Assembly: GCF_001428805.1 (NCBI RefSeq) | Contig: NZ_LMIS01000001.1 | Coordinates: forward strand, 1,538,976-1,602,975 | From: Aeromicrobium sp. Root236 | GTDB taxonomy: Bacteria > Actinomycetota > Actinomycetes > Propionibacteriales > Nocardioidaceae | DNA: 64,000 nucleotides | Direction: 5' to 3' | Shown here: positions 9,102-18,044 of the stretch, piece after piece | How positions within the stretch are numbered: position 1 is the first letter of the stretch | Layout: every line of letters begins with the position of its first letter | Program-made: the position numbers and the translations under genes | Notes under the pieces: generated by a model | Seen by the model: the letters and a program-made list of their open reading frames with translations, nothing else | What the model was told of the DNA's origin: nothing | Database searches by the model: none

Positions 9102-9907
9102 GCACCACCATCACCCTGCCCGACTCGATCGAGCAGCGTCCCCCGTCGTCCCTCCCCTGGGCGCGACACTCGTTGACCCTCGCCGGCCGCTCCATCAAGA
9201 AGATGATGCGTCACCCCGAGCAGTTCTTCGACGTGACGCTGCAGCCCGTGCTGTTCCTGATGATCTTCGTGTACGTCCTGGGCGGCGCGATCGCCGGATC
9301 GACGCACGACTACTTGCAGTTCGTGCTGCCCGGCATCCTGATCCAGACCGTCCTGTTCAGCACGGTGTCGATCGGCGTCAACCTCAACACCGACATCAAG
9401 GAAGGCGTGTTCGACCGGTTCAAGTCGTTGCCGATCGCCCGCTCCGCACCCTTGGTCGGCGCGACGATCGCCGAGTGCCTTCGCTACAGCATCACGATCG
9501 GCATCAGCCTGATCGCGGGCTTCGTGATGGGCTACCGGACCAGCACCTCGATCCTCGACGTGCTCGCCGCCTGCCTGCTCGTCCTCGTGTTCGCCTGGTG
9601 CCTGTGCTGGATCGCGATCTGGCTCGGCATGATCTCCCGCGAGGCCGGGTCGGTGCAGGGCATCGGCTTCATGGCGCTCTTCCCGCTGACGTTCGGCTCG
9701 AGCATGTTCGCCTCCGCGGACACGATGCCCGGCTGGCTGCGGGCCTGGGTCAACGTCAACCCGGTCACCCACCTGACCGACGCGGTCCGCGGCCTGCTCA
9801 CGGGCGGTCCGGTCGCCGAGGACGCGTTCATCGCGCTCGGCACCGCCGGCCTGATCCTCGCGGTGTTCGCACCGCTGGCCGTCAGGGCGTACCGCACCAA
9901 GGCCTGA
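9098..9907 (+). CDS. ABC-2 type exporter permease, DrrB family
   Basis: 269 aa with six hydrophobic segments and a cytoplasmic N-terminus. The ABC-2 signature region (GIGFMALFPLTFGSSMF followed by MPGWLRAWVNVNPVTHLTDAVRGL) is characteristic of DrrB/NodJ permeases. The start overlaps the ATPase stop (ATGA), so the two halves of the exporter are made together. Substrate unknown; no biosynthetic cluster is visible in the window. Confidence 0.92.
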   Translation: MSTTITLPDSIEQRPPSSLPWARHSLTLAGRSIKKMMRHPEQFFDVTLQPVLFLMIFVYVLGGAIAGSTHDYLQFVLPGILIQTVLFSTVSIGVNLNTDIKEGVFDRFKSLPIARSAPLVGATIAECLRYSITIGISLIAGFVMGYRTSTSILDVLAACLLVLVFAWCLCWIAIWLGMISREAGSVQGIGFMALFPLTFGSSMFASADTMPGWLRAWVNVNPVTHLTDAVRGLLTGGPVAEDAFIALGTAGLILAVFAPLAVRAYRTKA

Positions 9908-9914
9908 CCCCTGG

Positions 9915-10028
9915 GCGGTGAGTCAGTCGCCCTTCCACCCGCCTGATGGGCGATTGGTTCACCGCTCCGTTCCTGGGGCGGTGAGCTGGTCGCCCATCGT
10001 CGTCCGTGAAGGGCGACCAGGTCACCGC
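9915..10028. repeat. Twin 51-base palindromic repeats, also a likely bidirectional terminator
   Basis: Two units of identical geometry, 18-base arm, 15-base loop, 18-base arm, lie 63 bases apart: 9915-9932/9948-9965 and 9978-9995/10011-10028. The arms begin GCGGTGA and end TCGCCC in both units; the second stem pairs at 17 of 18 positions and the first at 15 of 18, while the loops are unrelated. They fill the gap between the converging exporter and SARP genes. Conserved arms with divergent loops point to a dispersed REP-like element used here as a terminator. Confidence 0.75.
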
Positions 10029-10032
10029 TGCG

Positions 10033-13000
10033 TCACGTGGCGGGGAGGGCGAGGTCGATGGCGTCGTCGCGTACGAGTGACCGGCCTTCGGCGTGCAGCT
10101 GCTCGTAGCGCTCGTCGCCCAACGACGTGCGCAGGCTGGTCCGCAGGTCACGCAGGTCCACGTGCAGGAGGTCGGCACGGCCGCGGATCGCCTCCGACGC
10201 GCCCAGCACGGTCGCCGCCCTCTCGTCGTCGCCGTCCAGGTGAGCCAGGATCGCGGCGGACGAGGCGACCTGCGCGATGACCGGCATGTCCCTCGTACGG
10301 CGGCCGATCCGCGAGGCCGTGACCAGCTCGGCGCGGGCTCCCTCGAGATCGCCCGACGAGGCGCGGGTCACCACGAGGCCGGCCCGGATGACCGCCTCCA
10401 TCTGCCCGCCGCCGAACGTCGAGACGGCATCGAGGTTCTGCAGGACGAACTCGAGGTGACCGCTCGCGATCTCGTCGTGCCCCGCGCAGTGCTCCAGATG
10501 GGCGAGGCTGATCCGCGTGGTGAGCTCGAGGCGACGGTTGCCGTCACGACCCGCCTTGATCAGCGCGTTCTCGAGGTTGCCGCGGAGCTCGTCCATCTCG
10601 CTCTCGCTGGCGAGCGCGACGCGCAGACCGGTGATCTGCATCGTCGAGAAGTCGGCGTCCTCGCCCGCGCCGAGCTCGTGCAGCAGCGGGGTCGCCTCCT
10701 CCCACGAGGCCAGCGCCTCGGCGAACCTGCCGTCCAGTGAGTGGACCATGCCCTGCTGTGACAACGCCATGGCGAGTCCCCAGCGGTCGCCGAGCTCCCG
10801 GAAGTCGTTGATCGTCGGCTCGAGGAGCTCCACGATCTCGCCCACACGGCCCTCGTTGTCGAGCATCACGATCTGCATGAGGTTGATCGTCGCGCGGGTC
10901 CAACGGTCGTTGGCCCTCGGCAGCTCACGGTCACCGGTGACGCCGAAGAACGCCATCGTGGCCAGCACGATGTCGACCACCTGGTGCTCGGGGTGGTGGG
11001 CGTCCCAGATCGCCAGGATGCGGTCGACCGGCTCCTGCCACTCGGGCACGTGGTCGGGGTTCTCGTGGCCCGCCAGCACGAGGATGCCGGTCAGGGACAG
11101 CGCCTGGATGCAGATCTCGCTGGCCGGATCTGCCTCACCCGGCAGGGCCAGCACGGTGTCGGCCCACGAGCACGCCTCGACGTGCTGGCTGCGGATCGAC
11201 CAGTACCAGGCCAGCGCCGAGACCAGCCGTGCCGCGTCCGGACGGTCCTGGCGGTCGACCGCGAACCGCAGGGCAGCCATGATGTTGGCGCGCTCGAGGT
11301 CCATCATGCGTACGGCAGCCACCTGGTCACCGCCGCGGAGACGGGTGCCCTGCTGCTCGGCGATGTCGAGGAAGTAGCGCAGGTGCGCCTCCCGGACCGC
11401 CTCGGCGGTGCCGCGCTCGACCAGCCGCTCGACGCCGTACTCCCGAAGCGTCTCGAGCATCCTGAAGCGCGGCGTCTCCCCACGTACGGGCACCAGCAGG
11501 GACTTGTCGGCCAGCGACTCGAGCAGCTCCTCCGTGCGGTCCCCGGCCACGGAGACGGCAGCGGCGCTCTCGGTGGTCACCCCACCCGGGAAGACCGCCA
11601 GCCGCTCGGCGAGGTCACGCTCGGCGTCCTCGAGCAGGTCCCAGCTCCACTCGACGACCGCGCGCAGGGTGCGGTGACGCGGCAGTGCGGTGCGGCTCCC
11701 GCCGGTCAGCAGGCGGAAGCGGTCGGACAGCCGGGCCGCGACCTGCGGAGCCGTGAGCGTACGGAGTCGCGCCGCGGCGAGCTCGATCGCCAGCGGCTGG
11801 CCGTCGAGGCGCGCGCAGATCTCCAGCACGGCGGGCATCGTCTCGTCGGTGAGCGCGAACGACTGGTCGACGGCCTGCGCCCGGAGCACGAACAGCTGGA
11901 TCGCGCTGTGCTCCATCGCCTCGTCGATCGTGCTGCCCGGGTGCGGCATCGTCAGCGGGCTCAGCTGGTAGGCGAACTCCCCGATGATGCGCAGGGGCTC
12001 GCGGCTCGTCGCCAGGATTCGCAGCTTGGGGGCGTGCGCCAGGACGTCCTCGGCGATCTCGGCGACCGCGCCGACCAGGTGCTCGCAGTTGTCGAGCAGC
12101 AGCAGGCCCTCGACGTCGTGGACCGCATCGATGAGGCGCGTACGATCGTCGGGTCGCGGCGCGGTGGACGGCCGGTCGAGGACCGACACCTCGAGCAGTC
12201 CCATCGCCGACAGGATCGCCTGCAGGATGCCGTCGCTCCCGGTCACGGGCGCGAGCTCGGTGAGCCAGACGTCCTCGAAGCGGTCGAGCGCCGCACGGGC
12301 CGTCTCGACGGCGAGCCGGGTCTTGCCGGCACCGCCGGGCCCGAGGATCGTCACGAGCCGGTGGTCGACGAGCGCCGCCTGCAGGTCGGCGATCGCACCT
12401 TCACGGCCGACGAACGAGGTCAGCGCCGACGGGAGCGCCGGGTGGTTGCGGCGGGCACCGTGCTCGCCGCGCAGGATCGACAGGTGCAGCTCCTGGAGCT
12501 CCGGCGAGGGGTCGGCGCCGAGCTCCTCGGCCAGCATCCCGCGCAGGCGGTCGTACGCCGTGAGCGCCTCGTTGGCTCGTCCGTGCGCGGCCAGCGCCGT
12601 CAGGTAGAGCACCCAGAACGAGTCGCGGTAGGGATGCGCCGTGGTCAGCTCGGCCAGCTCCGCGATCACGGCGAGGTCGTCCGTCGAACGTACGCGGTCC
12701 CGCAGGCTCGACTCCACCGCCGTGAGCCGCAGCTCGCCGAGCCGGTGTGCCGCCGAGGGCGCGAACGGGAACTCGGCGACGTCCGCCAGCGCCTCGCCCC
12801 GCCACAACCGCAACGCCTCGTCCACGCGGCCGCCGGCGACGAGCCGCTCGAACTCGAGGGCGTCGACCGACACGCACTGCAGGACGTACCCGGCCGGGGT
12901 CGAGTCGAGTGCGCCGTCGGGGAGTCGCCGGCGCGTGCGGGACACGATCGACTGCAGCGCGTTGGTCGCGTCGGCCGGCACGTCGAGGCCCCAGAGGTCG

Positions 13001-13149
13001 TCGATCAGCGTCGTTGCGGCGACCGGGCGACCCGCGTCGAGAGCAAGGCGCGCCACGAGGGCGCGGTTGCGCGGCCCGCCGAGATCGAGGTCCTGATCAT
13101 CGGCGCGCACTCGCAACGGTCCGAGGACGTCAACCTGCACATCCGCCAT
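10033..13149 (-). CDS. SARP/AfsR-type STAND transcriptional regulator
   Basis: 1038 aa. Order of domains: N-terminal OmpR-type winged helix (residues ~1-90, LGPLRV...GGPRNRALVARLAL), bacterial transcriptional activation domain (~95-240, ending ELGADPSPELQELHLSIL), NB-ARC ATPase (Walker A GPGGAGKTRLAVE at ~272, Walker B GLLLLDNCEHL), then a long TPR-like helical C-terminus. This is the architecture of AfsR/SARP activators of secondary metabolism or exporters. It converges on the DrrAB exporter and could control it; the repeated hexamers upstream of that operon fit this idea, which is inference. Confidence 0.9.
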   Translation of the reverse strand: MADVQVDVLGPLRVRADDQDLDLGGPRNRALVARLALDAGRPVAATTLIDDLWGLDVPADATNALQSIVSRTRRRLPDGALDSTPAGYVLQCVSVDALEFERLVAGGRVDEALRLWRGEALADVAEFPFAPSAAHRLGELRLTAVESSLRDRVRSTDDLAVIAELAELTTAHPYRDSFWVLYLTALAAHGRANEALTAYDRLRGMLAEELGADPSPELQELHLSILRGEHGARRNHPALPSALTSFVGREGAIADLQAALVDHRLVTILGPGGAGKTRLAVETARAALDRFEDVWLTELAPVTGSDGILQAILSAMGLLEVSVLDRPSTAPRPDDRTRLIDAVHDVEGLLLLDNCEHLVGAVAEIAEDVLAHAPKLRILATSREPLRIIGEFAYQLSPLTMPHPGSTIDEAMEHSAIQLFVLRAQAVDQSFALTDETMPAVLEICARLDGQPLAIELAAARLRTLTAPQVAARLSDRFRLLTGGSRTALPRHRTLRAVVEWSWDLLEDAERDLAERLAVFPGGVTTESAAAVSVAGDRTEELLESLADKSLLVPVRGETPRFRMLETLREYGVERLVERGTAEAVREAHLRYFLDIAEQQGTRLRGGDQVAAVRMMDLERANIMAALRFAVDRQDRPDAARLVSALAWYWSIRSQHVEACSWADTVLALPGEADPASEICIQALSLTGILVLAGHENPDHVPEWQEPVDRILAIWDAHHPEHQVVDIVLATMAFFGVTGDRELPRANDRWTRATINLMQIVMLDNEGRVGEIVELLEPTINDFRELGDRWGLAMALSQQGMVHSLDGRFAEALASWEEATPLLHELGAGEDADFSTMQITGLRVALASESEMDELRGNLENALIKAGRDGNRRLELTTRISLAHLEHCAGHDEIASGHLEFVLQNLDAVSTFGGGQMEAVIRAGLVVTRASSGDLEGARAELVTASRIGRRTRDMPVIAQVASSAAILAHLDGDDERAATVLGASEAIRGRADLLHVDLRDLRTSLRTSLGDERYEQLHAEGRSLVRDDAIDLALPAT

Positions 13150-13177
13150 TCTGCCGCACTGTCACGTATGCCCGACC

Positions 13178-13240
13178 CCAACTTTGAAGCGTTGCGCACG
13201 GAAAGCGGGCTGTGAACCTGCCCAACGCTTCAAAAGTTGG
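13178..13240. terminator. Long inverted repeat between AraC and SARP genes
   Basis: Arms at 13178-13194 and 13223-13240 (core GAAGCGTTG / CAACGCTTC) pair over 17 bases with one bulged A, spaced by 28 bases. It follows the AraC gene's stop and precedes the SARP start on the same strand, so it can act as the AraC terminator; it is A/T-richer than its surroundings and may be a dispersed palindrome or an operator for the SARP gene. Confidence 0.5.
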
Positions 13241-13244
13241 CGGA

Positions 13245-14042
13245 TCAGGCGGCGGTGCGGGCGTACGCGGCGGGGGTCACGCCGAGCGTGGTGCGGAAGT
13301 GGCGGGTCAGGTGCGCCTGGTCGTAGAAGCCGACGACCGCCGCGACCTCGGCGGGCGGCACCCCGTCGAGGAGCAGCGCGCGAGCCCGATCGACGCGGCG
13401 GCCCGTGACGTAGCGGTGCGGCGGCAGGCCGTACTCGCGCCCGAACGCCCGGATCAGCTGCGTCGGGTGGGCGTCGAGCTCGGCGGCGAGGGACTCCAGC
13501 GTCGGTACGTCCGTGAGGTCGCGGTCGAGCACCTCGCGGAGCTTGCGGGCAAGGCGCGGCTCGGCGGTGCGGTGTCGCGGCTCGGCCGAGCTGTCGAGGT
13601 GCAGGGTCATCCGCTCGCTGATGACGGCGAGCTGCGACTCGGCCTCGAGCTCGTCGCCCGGCGACGCCAGCGCCCGGTGGAGGTGACCGACCGCGGAGAC
13701 GAGCTCCTCGTCGAGCAACGTCGGCCGGCGCACGGCGGCGCCAGTGAGGTCGAGCGTCAGCCACCGCTCGTCGAGATAGACGACCCGCTTGTCGAAACCG
13801 CCCGGCACCGCGGCCTTTCCGTCGTGGGGCACGTGCGGCGGCAACAGGGTCAGCGACCGCGGAGGAGCGTCGTGCGGCGTGCGCTCCAGCTCGTACGAGA
13901 CGCCGCCCGTGTCGATCAGCAGGACGGTCCAGAACGCGTGCGTGTGCGCCGGATAGGCGTGCTCGGTGAAGTGCGCGTGCAGCACCTCGCCGACTCCCGG
14001 GACAGCCGGCCGCCAGGCGCGGACGTGCTCTCCGGCGGTCAT
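13245..14042 (-). CDS. AraC-family transcriptional regulator
   Basis: 265 aa. The N-terminal cupin-like domain (HAHFTEHAYPAHTHAFWTVLL, then LTLLPPHVPHDG) is a small-ligand sensor; the C-terminal ~95 residues are the double helix-turn-helix, with PTLESLAAELDAHPTQLIRAF and VGFYDQAHLTRHFRTTLGVTPAAY. ATG at 14042 is chosen because longer frames run through the divergent DUF2000 gene. The 49-base gap to that gene carries both promoters, so this regulator very likely controls it. Confidence 0.9.
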   Translation of the reverse strand: MTAGEHVRAWRPAVPGVGEVLHAHFTEHAYPAHTHAFWTVLLIDTGGVSYELERTPHDAPPRSLTLLPPHVPHDGKAAVPGGFDKRVVYLDERWLTLDLTGAAVRRPTLLDEELVSAVGHLHRALASPGDELEAESQLAVISERMTLHLDSSAEPRHRTAEPRLARKLREVLDRDLTDVPTLESLAAELDAHPTQLIRAFGREYGLPPHRYVTGRRVDRARALLLDGVPPAEVAAVVGFYDQAHLTRHFRTTLGVTPAAYARTAA

Positions 14043-14091
14043 GTCAGGAATGTACAAGACCCGCACCAGCCCTTCGGGCGACTCTGGAGGC

Positions 14092-14520
14092 ATGGACGAC
14101 ACCCTCGAACCGATCCGCTTCGACACGAAGGTCGCCGTGCTCCTGCACGAGGACCTCGCCCCGTGGCAGGCGCTCAACGTCACGGCGTTCCTCATCAGCG
14201 GCATCGCGACCGACAAGGACCTCATCGGCGACCCGTACGAGGACGCCGACGGCACGGAGTACCTGCCGATGATCCGGCAGCCCATCGTGGTGTTCGCCGG
14301 CGACTCGGCCCAGCTCAAGGCGGCGCACGCCAAGGCGGTCACGCGGGACCTGGCAACGGCGGTCTACACCCGCGACATGTTCGCCACCGGCAACGACCGC
14401 GACAACCGGGCGGCCGTACGTGCGGTCGGCCGTGACGACCTCGACCTCGTCGGCATCGCGGTGCACGGACCCAGGAACGGCGTCGACAAGACGTTCAAGG
14501 GCGTCAAGCTCCACCCCTGA
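14092..14520 (+). CDS. DUF2000 family protein
   Basis: 142 aa. KVAVLLHEDLAPWQALNVTAFLISGIA, together with YLPMIRQPIVVFAGD and the end VGIAVHGPRNGVDKTFKGVKLHP, is the whole DUF2000 domain. The family has a peptidyl-tRNA-hydrolase-like fold and no established reaction. TGGAGG lies one base before the ATG at 14092. Divergent from an AraC regulator, a pairing that suggests a small-molecule-inducible gene. Confidence 0.85.
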   Translation: MDDTLEPIRFDTKVAVLLHEDLAPWQALNVTAFLISGIATDKDLIGDPYEDADGTEYLPMIRQPIVVFAGDSAQLKAAHAKAVTRDLATAVYTRDMFATGNDRDNRAAVRAVGRDDLDLVGIAVHGPRNGVDKTFKGVKLHP

Positions 14521-14538
14521 CACCCAGTCGACCCGGGG

Positions 14539-15180
14539 TCAGATCAGGCGCCGGTCGTTGGCCCAGCGGGTCAGCTCGTGGCGGCTGGAGAGCTGCAGCT
14601 TGCGGAGCACGCTGGAGACGTGCGTCTCGACCGTCTTGATCGAGATGAACAGCTCCTTGGCGACCTCCTTGTACGCGTAGCCGCGGGCGATGAGCCGCAT
14701 GACCTCGCGCTCCCGCTCGGTCAACCGGTCGATCTCCTCGTCGACCTGCGCGACCTCGATCGTGCCGGCGAACGCGTCGAGCACGAACCCGGCGAGCCGC
14801 GGGGAGAACACGGCGTCGCCCTGCGCCACCCGGTTGATCGCGTCCAGCAGCTCGGGGCCGGAGATGTTCTTGGTGACGTAGCCGCGGGCGCCTGCGCGGA
14901 TGATGCCGATGACGTCCTCGGCGGCGTCGCTGACCGACAGCGCGAGGAACTTGGTGTCGGGGTGCCGCAGGTGCAGCCGGCGGATGACCTCGAGGCCACC
15001 GCCGCCGGGCATGTGGACGTCGAGCAGCACGACGTCGGGCGTGGTCTCGGCGATGACCTTGACGGCGCTGTCGACGTCCTCGGCCTCCGCGACGATGTCG
15101 ACGGGACCGTCGATCTCGGCCCGTACGCCGGTGCGGAACATCGCATGGTCGTCGACGATGGCGACACGCAGTGTGGTCAT
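14539..15180 (-). CDS. NarL/LuxR-family response regulator
   Basis: 213 aa. Receiver domain residues ~1-120, with phospho-acceptor Asp in VVLLDVHMPGGG, acidic pair VDD near the N-terminus and Lys in YVTKNI. C-terminal LuxR helix-turn-helix: LTEREREVMRLIARGYAYKEVAKELFIS / KTVETHVSSVLRKL (two segments). It overlaps the kinase stop by four bases (ATGA), so kinase and regulator are one unit. Targets probably include the divergent PspC genes. Confidence 0.94.
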   Translation of the reverse strand: MTTLRVAIVDDHAMFRTGVRAEIDGPVDIVAEAEDVDSAVKVIAETTPDVVLLDVHMPGGGGLEVIRRLHLRHPDTKFLALSVSDAAEDVIGIIRAGARGYVTKNISGPELLDAINRVAQGDAVFSPRLAGFVLDAFAGTIEVAQVDEEIDRLTEREREVMRLIARGYAYKEVAKELFISIKTVETHVSSVLRKLQLSSRHELTRWANDRRLI

Positions 15181-16442
15181 GGGCTCACTTCTTCTGTGGG
15201 TACGCGTTCGGTGGTGGCATCTGACGGGGTCTGTTCGCCCGTGCGGACGGGCACGCTCAGTGCGACCTCCGTGCCCTCGCCCGGCTGGCTGCGGATCGTG
15301 GCGGTCCCACCGTGTCGTTCGACCCGGCCGATGATCGAGCCTCGCACACCCATGCGGTCCTCGGCGATCGTCTCGGTGTCGAAACCCACGCCGCGGTCGC
15401 GTACGAAGACCTCGACCGTACGTCCGTCAGTCTCGGCGTAGACGTCGATGCGGTCGACCTGGGCGTGCTTGGCGGCGTTGATCATGGCTTCGCGGGCGGC
15501 CTTGGCGAGCGCCGCCACGTCGGGGTCGAGCGCCGCATCGCCCACGGCGATGACCTCCACCGGCACACGGTGCGCGTCCTCGACATCCGCGGCCGACGCC
15601 CGCAGCGCGGCCACGAGGGAGTCGCCGGGCTTCTCGTCGTTGCCGTAGAGCCAGGCCCGCAGCTCGCGCTCCTGGCGGCGGGCCAGGGTCGCGACGACAG
15701 CGGAGTCGCCGGCGTTCTTCTGGAGCAGGGCGAGCGTCTGCAGGACGGAGTCGTGCAGGTGGGCGGCCACGTCGGCGCGTTCCTGCGAACGTACGCGCTC
15801 GCGGCGCTCCTCCGACAGGTCACCGAGGAGCTTGGTGATCCACGGCCCGAGGATCAGCAGGAGGCCGAGCGCGGCGACCGCCACGGCGGAGGCCAGGTCG
15901 ACGATCGCGCCCCAGCCCCGCTCCTGGCTGAGGAAGTAGATGCCTGCGGAGACGACCAGCACGGCGCCGGCGGCCACGCGCAGCGCGAATCCCAGGCCAC
16001 GCGTCTGACGCATCCAGCGCCCCCACGCGGCGTCGTCGAACTGCCGCCAGATCACGGCGAGGCCGACGACGCCGATCAGGAGCGGCGCGAACAGGCTGCC
16101 GGCGATGCCCCGGCCGCTCGCCTGGATCATGAACATGACGCCGACGCCCACGGCGCCGAGGGCCACGGTCTGGAACACCTCGAACGCGCTGGGACGGCCG
16201 CTGGTGCGCAGACCGCGCCGGGTCGCCGACTCGAGGCCGGGCGAGAGCTCGGGCTGGCGCAGCGGCAGGAACCGCCACAGCAGCAGATAGGCGATGACGC
16301 CCATGCCGTGGAACCACGTGGCGACGATGAACGCCAGCCGGACGTAGAGGACCGGGATGCCGAAGTGCTCGGCGACACCCGTCGCCACACCGCCGACGAG
16401 CCGGCGATCGGCTGGTCGGTAGGCACGGCGGTATTCGGTCAC
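15177..16442 (-). CDS. PspC-domain sensor histidine kinase (HisKA_3)
   Basis: 421 aa. N-terminal PspC domain (residues ~1-65: RPADRRLVGGVATGVAEHFG, then one helix), 4-5 further transmembrane helices to ~190, then dimerisation/phosphoacceptor helix RADVAAHLHDSVLQTLALL with the His, then HATPase_c (REAMINAAKHAQ as N box, DRGVGFDTETI as G1). Start is GTG 16442; there is no good Shine-Dalgarno. PspC kinases of this form sense envelope stress in actinobacteria. Divergent from two further PspC proteins. Confidence 0.93.
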   Translation of the reverse strand: MTEYRRAYRPADRRLVGGVATGVAEHFGIPVLYVRLAFIVATWFHGMGVIAYLLLWRFLPLRQPELSPGLESATRRGLRTSGRPSAFEVFQTVALGAVGVGVMFMIQASGRGIAGSLFAPLLIGVVGLAVIWRQFDDAAWGRWMRQTRGLGFALRVAAGAVLVVSAGIYFLSQERGWGAIVDLASAVAVAALGLLLILGPWITKLLGDLSEERRERVRSQERADVAAHLHDSVLQTLALLQKNAGDSAVVATLARRQERELRAWLYGNDEKPGDSLVAALRASAADVEDAHRVPVEVIAVGDAALDPDVAALAKAAREAMINAAKHAQVDRIDVYAETDGRTVEVFVRDRGVGFDTETIAEDRMGVRGSIIGRVERHGGTATIRSQPGEGTEVALSVPVRTGEQTPSDATTERVPTEEVSP

Positions 16443-16495
16443 CCCATGATCGTCACACGTACGCGTGTGCGCGCGCCATCAGGAACGTCCCTCCC

Positions 16496-16527
16496 GCACC
16501 CTGAGCGGTCCCGGGTGCGATTCAGGG
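16496..16527. promoter_or_regulatory. Inverted repeats in the divergent kinase/PspC promoter region
   Basis: In the 130-base region between the PspC kinase and the PspC effector, CGCACCC (16496-16502) pairs with GGGTGCG (16513-16519), and CCCTGA (16499-16504) with TCAGGG (16522-16527). Either could be the site of the adjacent LuxR-type regulator. This rests on symmetry alone. Confidence 0.35.
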
Positions 16528-16572
16528 TCGTACCCGATGTGCTGCAGGGCCGTCCTCGGACACGATGGAGGC

Positions 16573-17745
16573 ATGAACGCAGAAGACACACGCACCATGC
16601 CGCCGGACGGCGACTTCGATCCGCACCGGATCCGCTCGATCACCGACATGAAGCGGTCCAAGGACGACCGCGTCCTCGGCGGCGTGTGCGCCGGCGCGGC
16701 GAAGTACCTCAACATCGACCCCGTCATCGTGCGGGTCGTCATCGCGGTGCTCACGATCGCCGGGTTCGCCGGTGTCATCGTCTACGCCGCCGCATGGTTC
16801 CTGCTGCCGGCCGAGGGGGACGACAAGAGCGTCGCCGCCGACTGGTTCCGCCTCGACAAGAACGAGGAGCAGGTACGCGTCGCGGGTCTCGTCGGCGCCG
16901 TCGTGCTGGCCGCGGTCGCGATCGTCGGGGACGGCGGCTGGTTCTGGGGCGGAGCGCCCTGGATCCTGGTGCCGGTCGCGTTCGTCTACTACCTCTTCGT
17001 CGTACGTCCCCGGCGTCGGCGCCAGGCCGAGACCGACCTCGCCGCACAGTTCGCACCACCGGGCGTCGACCCGGCCGACGAGTCGGCTCGCGGACCGGAG
17101 TTCGCCGCCGCCAAAGCCGGCCTCGTGGCCCGCGGCAAGCGGGACAAGGCGGGTCGCGACCGGTCGTGGACCCTCACCTGGCTGACCCTCTCGGTCGCCG
17201 CCATCGGCGTCGCGGCGACGGGCATCTACGACGCGTACAACGACGGGCCCCACTGGACGGCATACGTCGCGGTGGCGCTGGGCGTCGTGGCGATCGGCCT
17301 GCTGGTCAGCACGTTGATCGGCAACGGGGGCCCGCTGATCGGCCTCGGAGTCCTCCTCGCGATCACCCTCGCGATCGGCTCGCTGATACCGCGCGGCGAG
17401 ATCGGCACGCAGACCCCGAGGCCGGCGAACGCCACGCAGGTCGAGTCGCACTACCTGCACGGCATCGGCCGGATCGAGCTCGATCTCACCGGCCTCAGCA
17501 ACCCGCAGGCGATGCTGGGCCGCACGGTCAAGATCAAGACCGGCATCGGCGAGACCAAGGTCATCGTGCCCACCGGGCTCAACGTGCGCGTCACGTCGGA
17601 CATCGACGCCGGCGAGATCCGCGTGTTCGACCGCGAGACGGACGGCACCGACACCGACCTCACCTATCCCGCCGCTGAAACGGGCGCAGCCCTGACGATC
17701 GACATCCACCAACGCATCGGAGACATCGAGGTGATCCGCAGATGA
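16573..17745 (+). CDS. PspC domain / LiaF-like membrane protein
   Basis: 390 aa. PspC domain at residues ~15-80 (MKRSKDDRVLGGVCAGAAKYLN then a long helix), then about four more membrane segments in the middle and a soluble C-terminus (~295-390) with GIGRIELDLTGLSN and repeated short beta strands, resembling the LiaF/YvqF-type C-terminal domain. GGAGG lies four bases before the ATG. It is the first gene of a three-gene unit facing the PspC kinase, and probably provides signal input or feedback at the membrane. Confidence 0.85.
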   Translation: MNAEDTRTMPPDGDFDPHRIRSITDMKRSKDDRVLGGVCAGAAKYLNIDPVIVRVVIAVLTIAGFAGVIVYAAAWFLLPAEGDDKSVAADWFRLDKNEEQVRVAGLVGAVVLAAVAIVGDGGWFWGGAPWILVPVAFVYYLFVVRPRRRRQAETDLAAQFAPPGVDPADESARGPEFAAAKAGLVARGKRDKAGRDRSWTLTWLTLSVAAIGVAATGIYDAYNDGPHWTAYVAVALGVVAIGLLVSTLIGNGGPLIGLGVLLAITLAIGSLIPRGEIGTQTPRPANATQVESHYLHGIGRIELDLTGLSNPQAMLGRTVKIKTGIGETKVIVPTGLNVRVTSDIDAGEIRVFDRETDGTDTDLTYPAAETGAALTIDIHQRIGDIEVIRR

Positions 17746-18044
17746 CCAGACACTCATTCCGCTGGGAAGGCCTGGTCTTCGGGCTGTTCTTCCTTTCCGC
17801 CGTCGGCAACTGGGCCGTGTGGAAGCAAGACCTCATGTCGCCGCGCCAGTTCGGCCTCACGGCCTCGGGCGTGCTGATCGCGCTCGGACTGCTCGGCGTC
17901 GCCGCAACCGTGTGGCAGACCAGGCCGGCCAACCGCACGGCAGCCGTACCGGCTCCTGAAGCCACCACCGAGACCACCACCGAATCAACCATCGACATCA
18001 CCCCGGAAGGACCTGAAGATGAAGAAGCTCACCCGAAGCCGTGA
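17742..18044 (+). CDS. Small two-helix membrane protein
   Basis: 100 aa with two hydrophobic segments (LVFGLFFLSAVGNWAVW and LTASGVLIALGLLGVAATVW) and a Thr/Glu/Pro-rich tail. Start overlaps the upstream stop by four bases and its end overlaps the next gene's start by 26 bases. No family recognised; context ties it to PspC-type envelope signalling. Confidence 0.75.
   Translation: MTRHSFRWEGLVFGLFFLSAVGNWAVWKQDLMSPRQFGLTASGVLIALGLLGVAATVWQTRPANRTAAVPAPEATTETTTESTIDITPEGPEDEEAHPKP

Noticed and set aside
8115-13149. Antibiotic biosynthetic cluster suggested by the SARP gene and exporter
   Set aside because: No synthase, tailoring or precursor genes lie within reach; only regulator and exporter are present.
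10984-13215. 743-codon plus-strand frame opposite the SARP gene
   Set aside because: Mirror of a well-supported protein; no domain.
15312-17678. 788-codon plus-strand frame across the kinase and the PspC gene
   Set aside because: Out of frame with the PspC protein and antisense to the kinase; low-complexity Arg-rich end.
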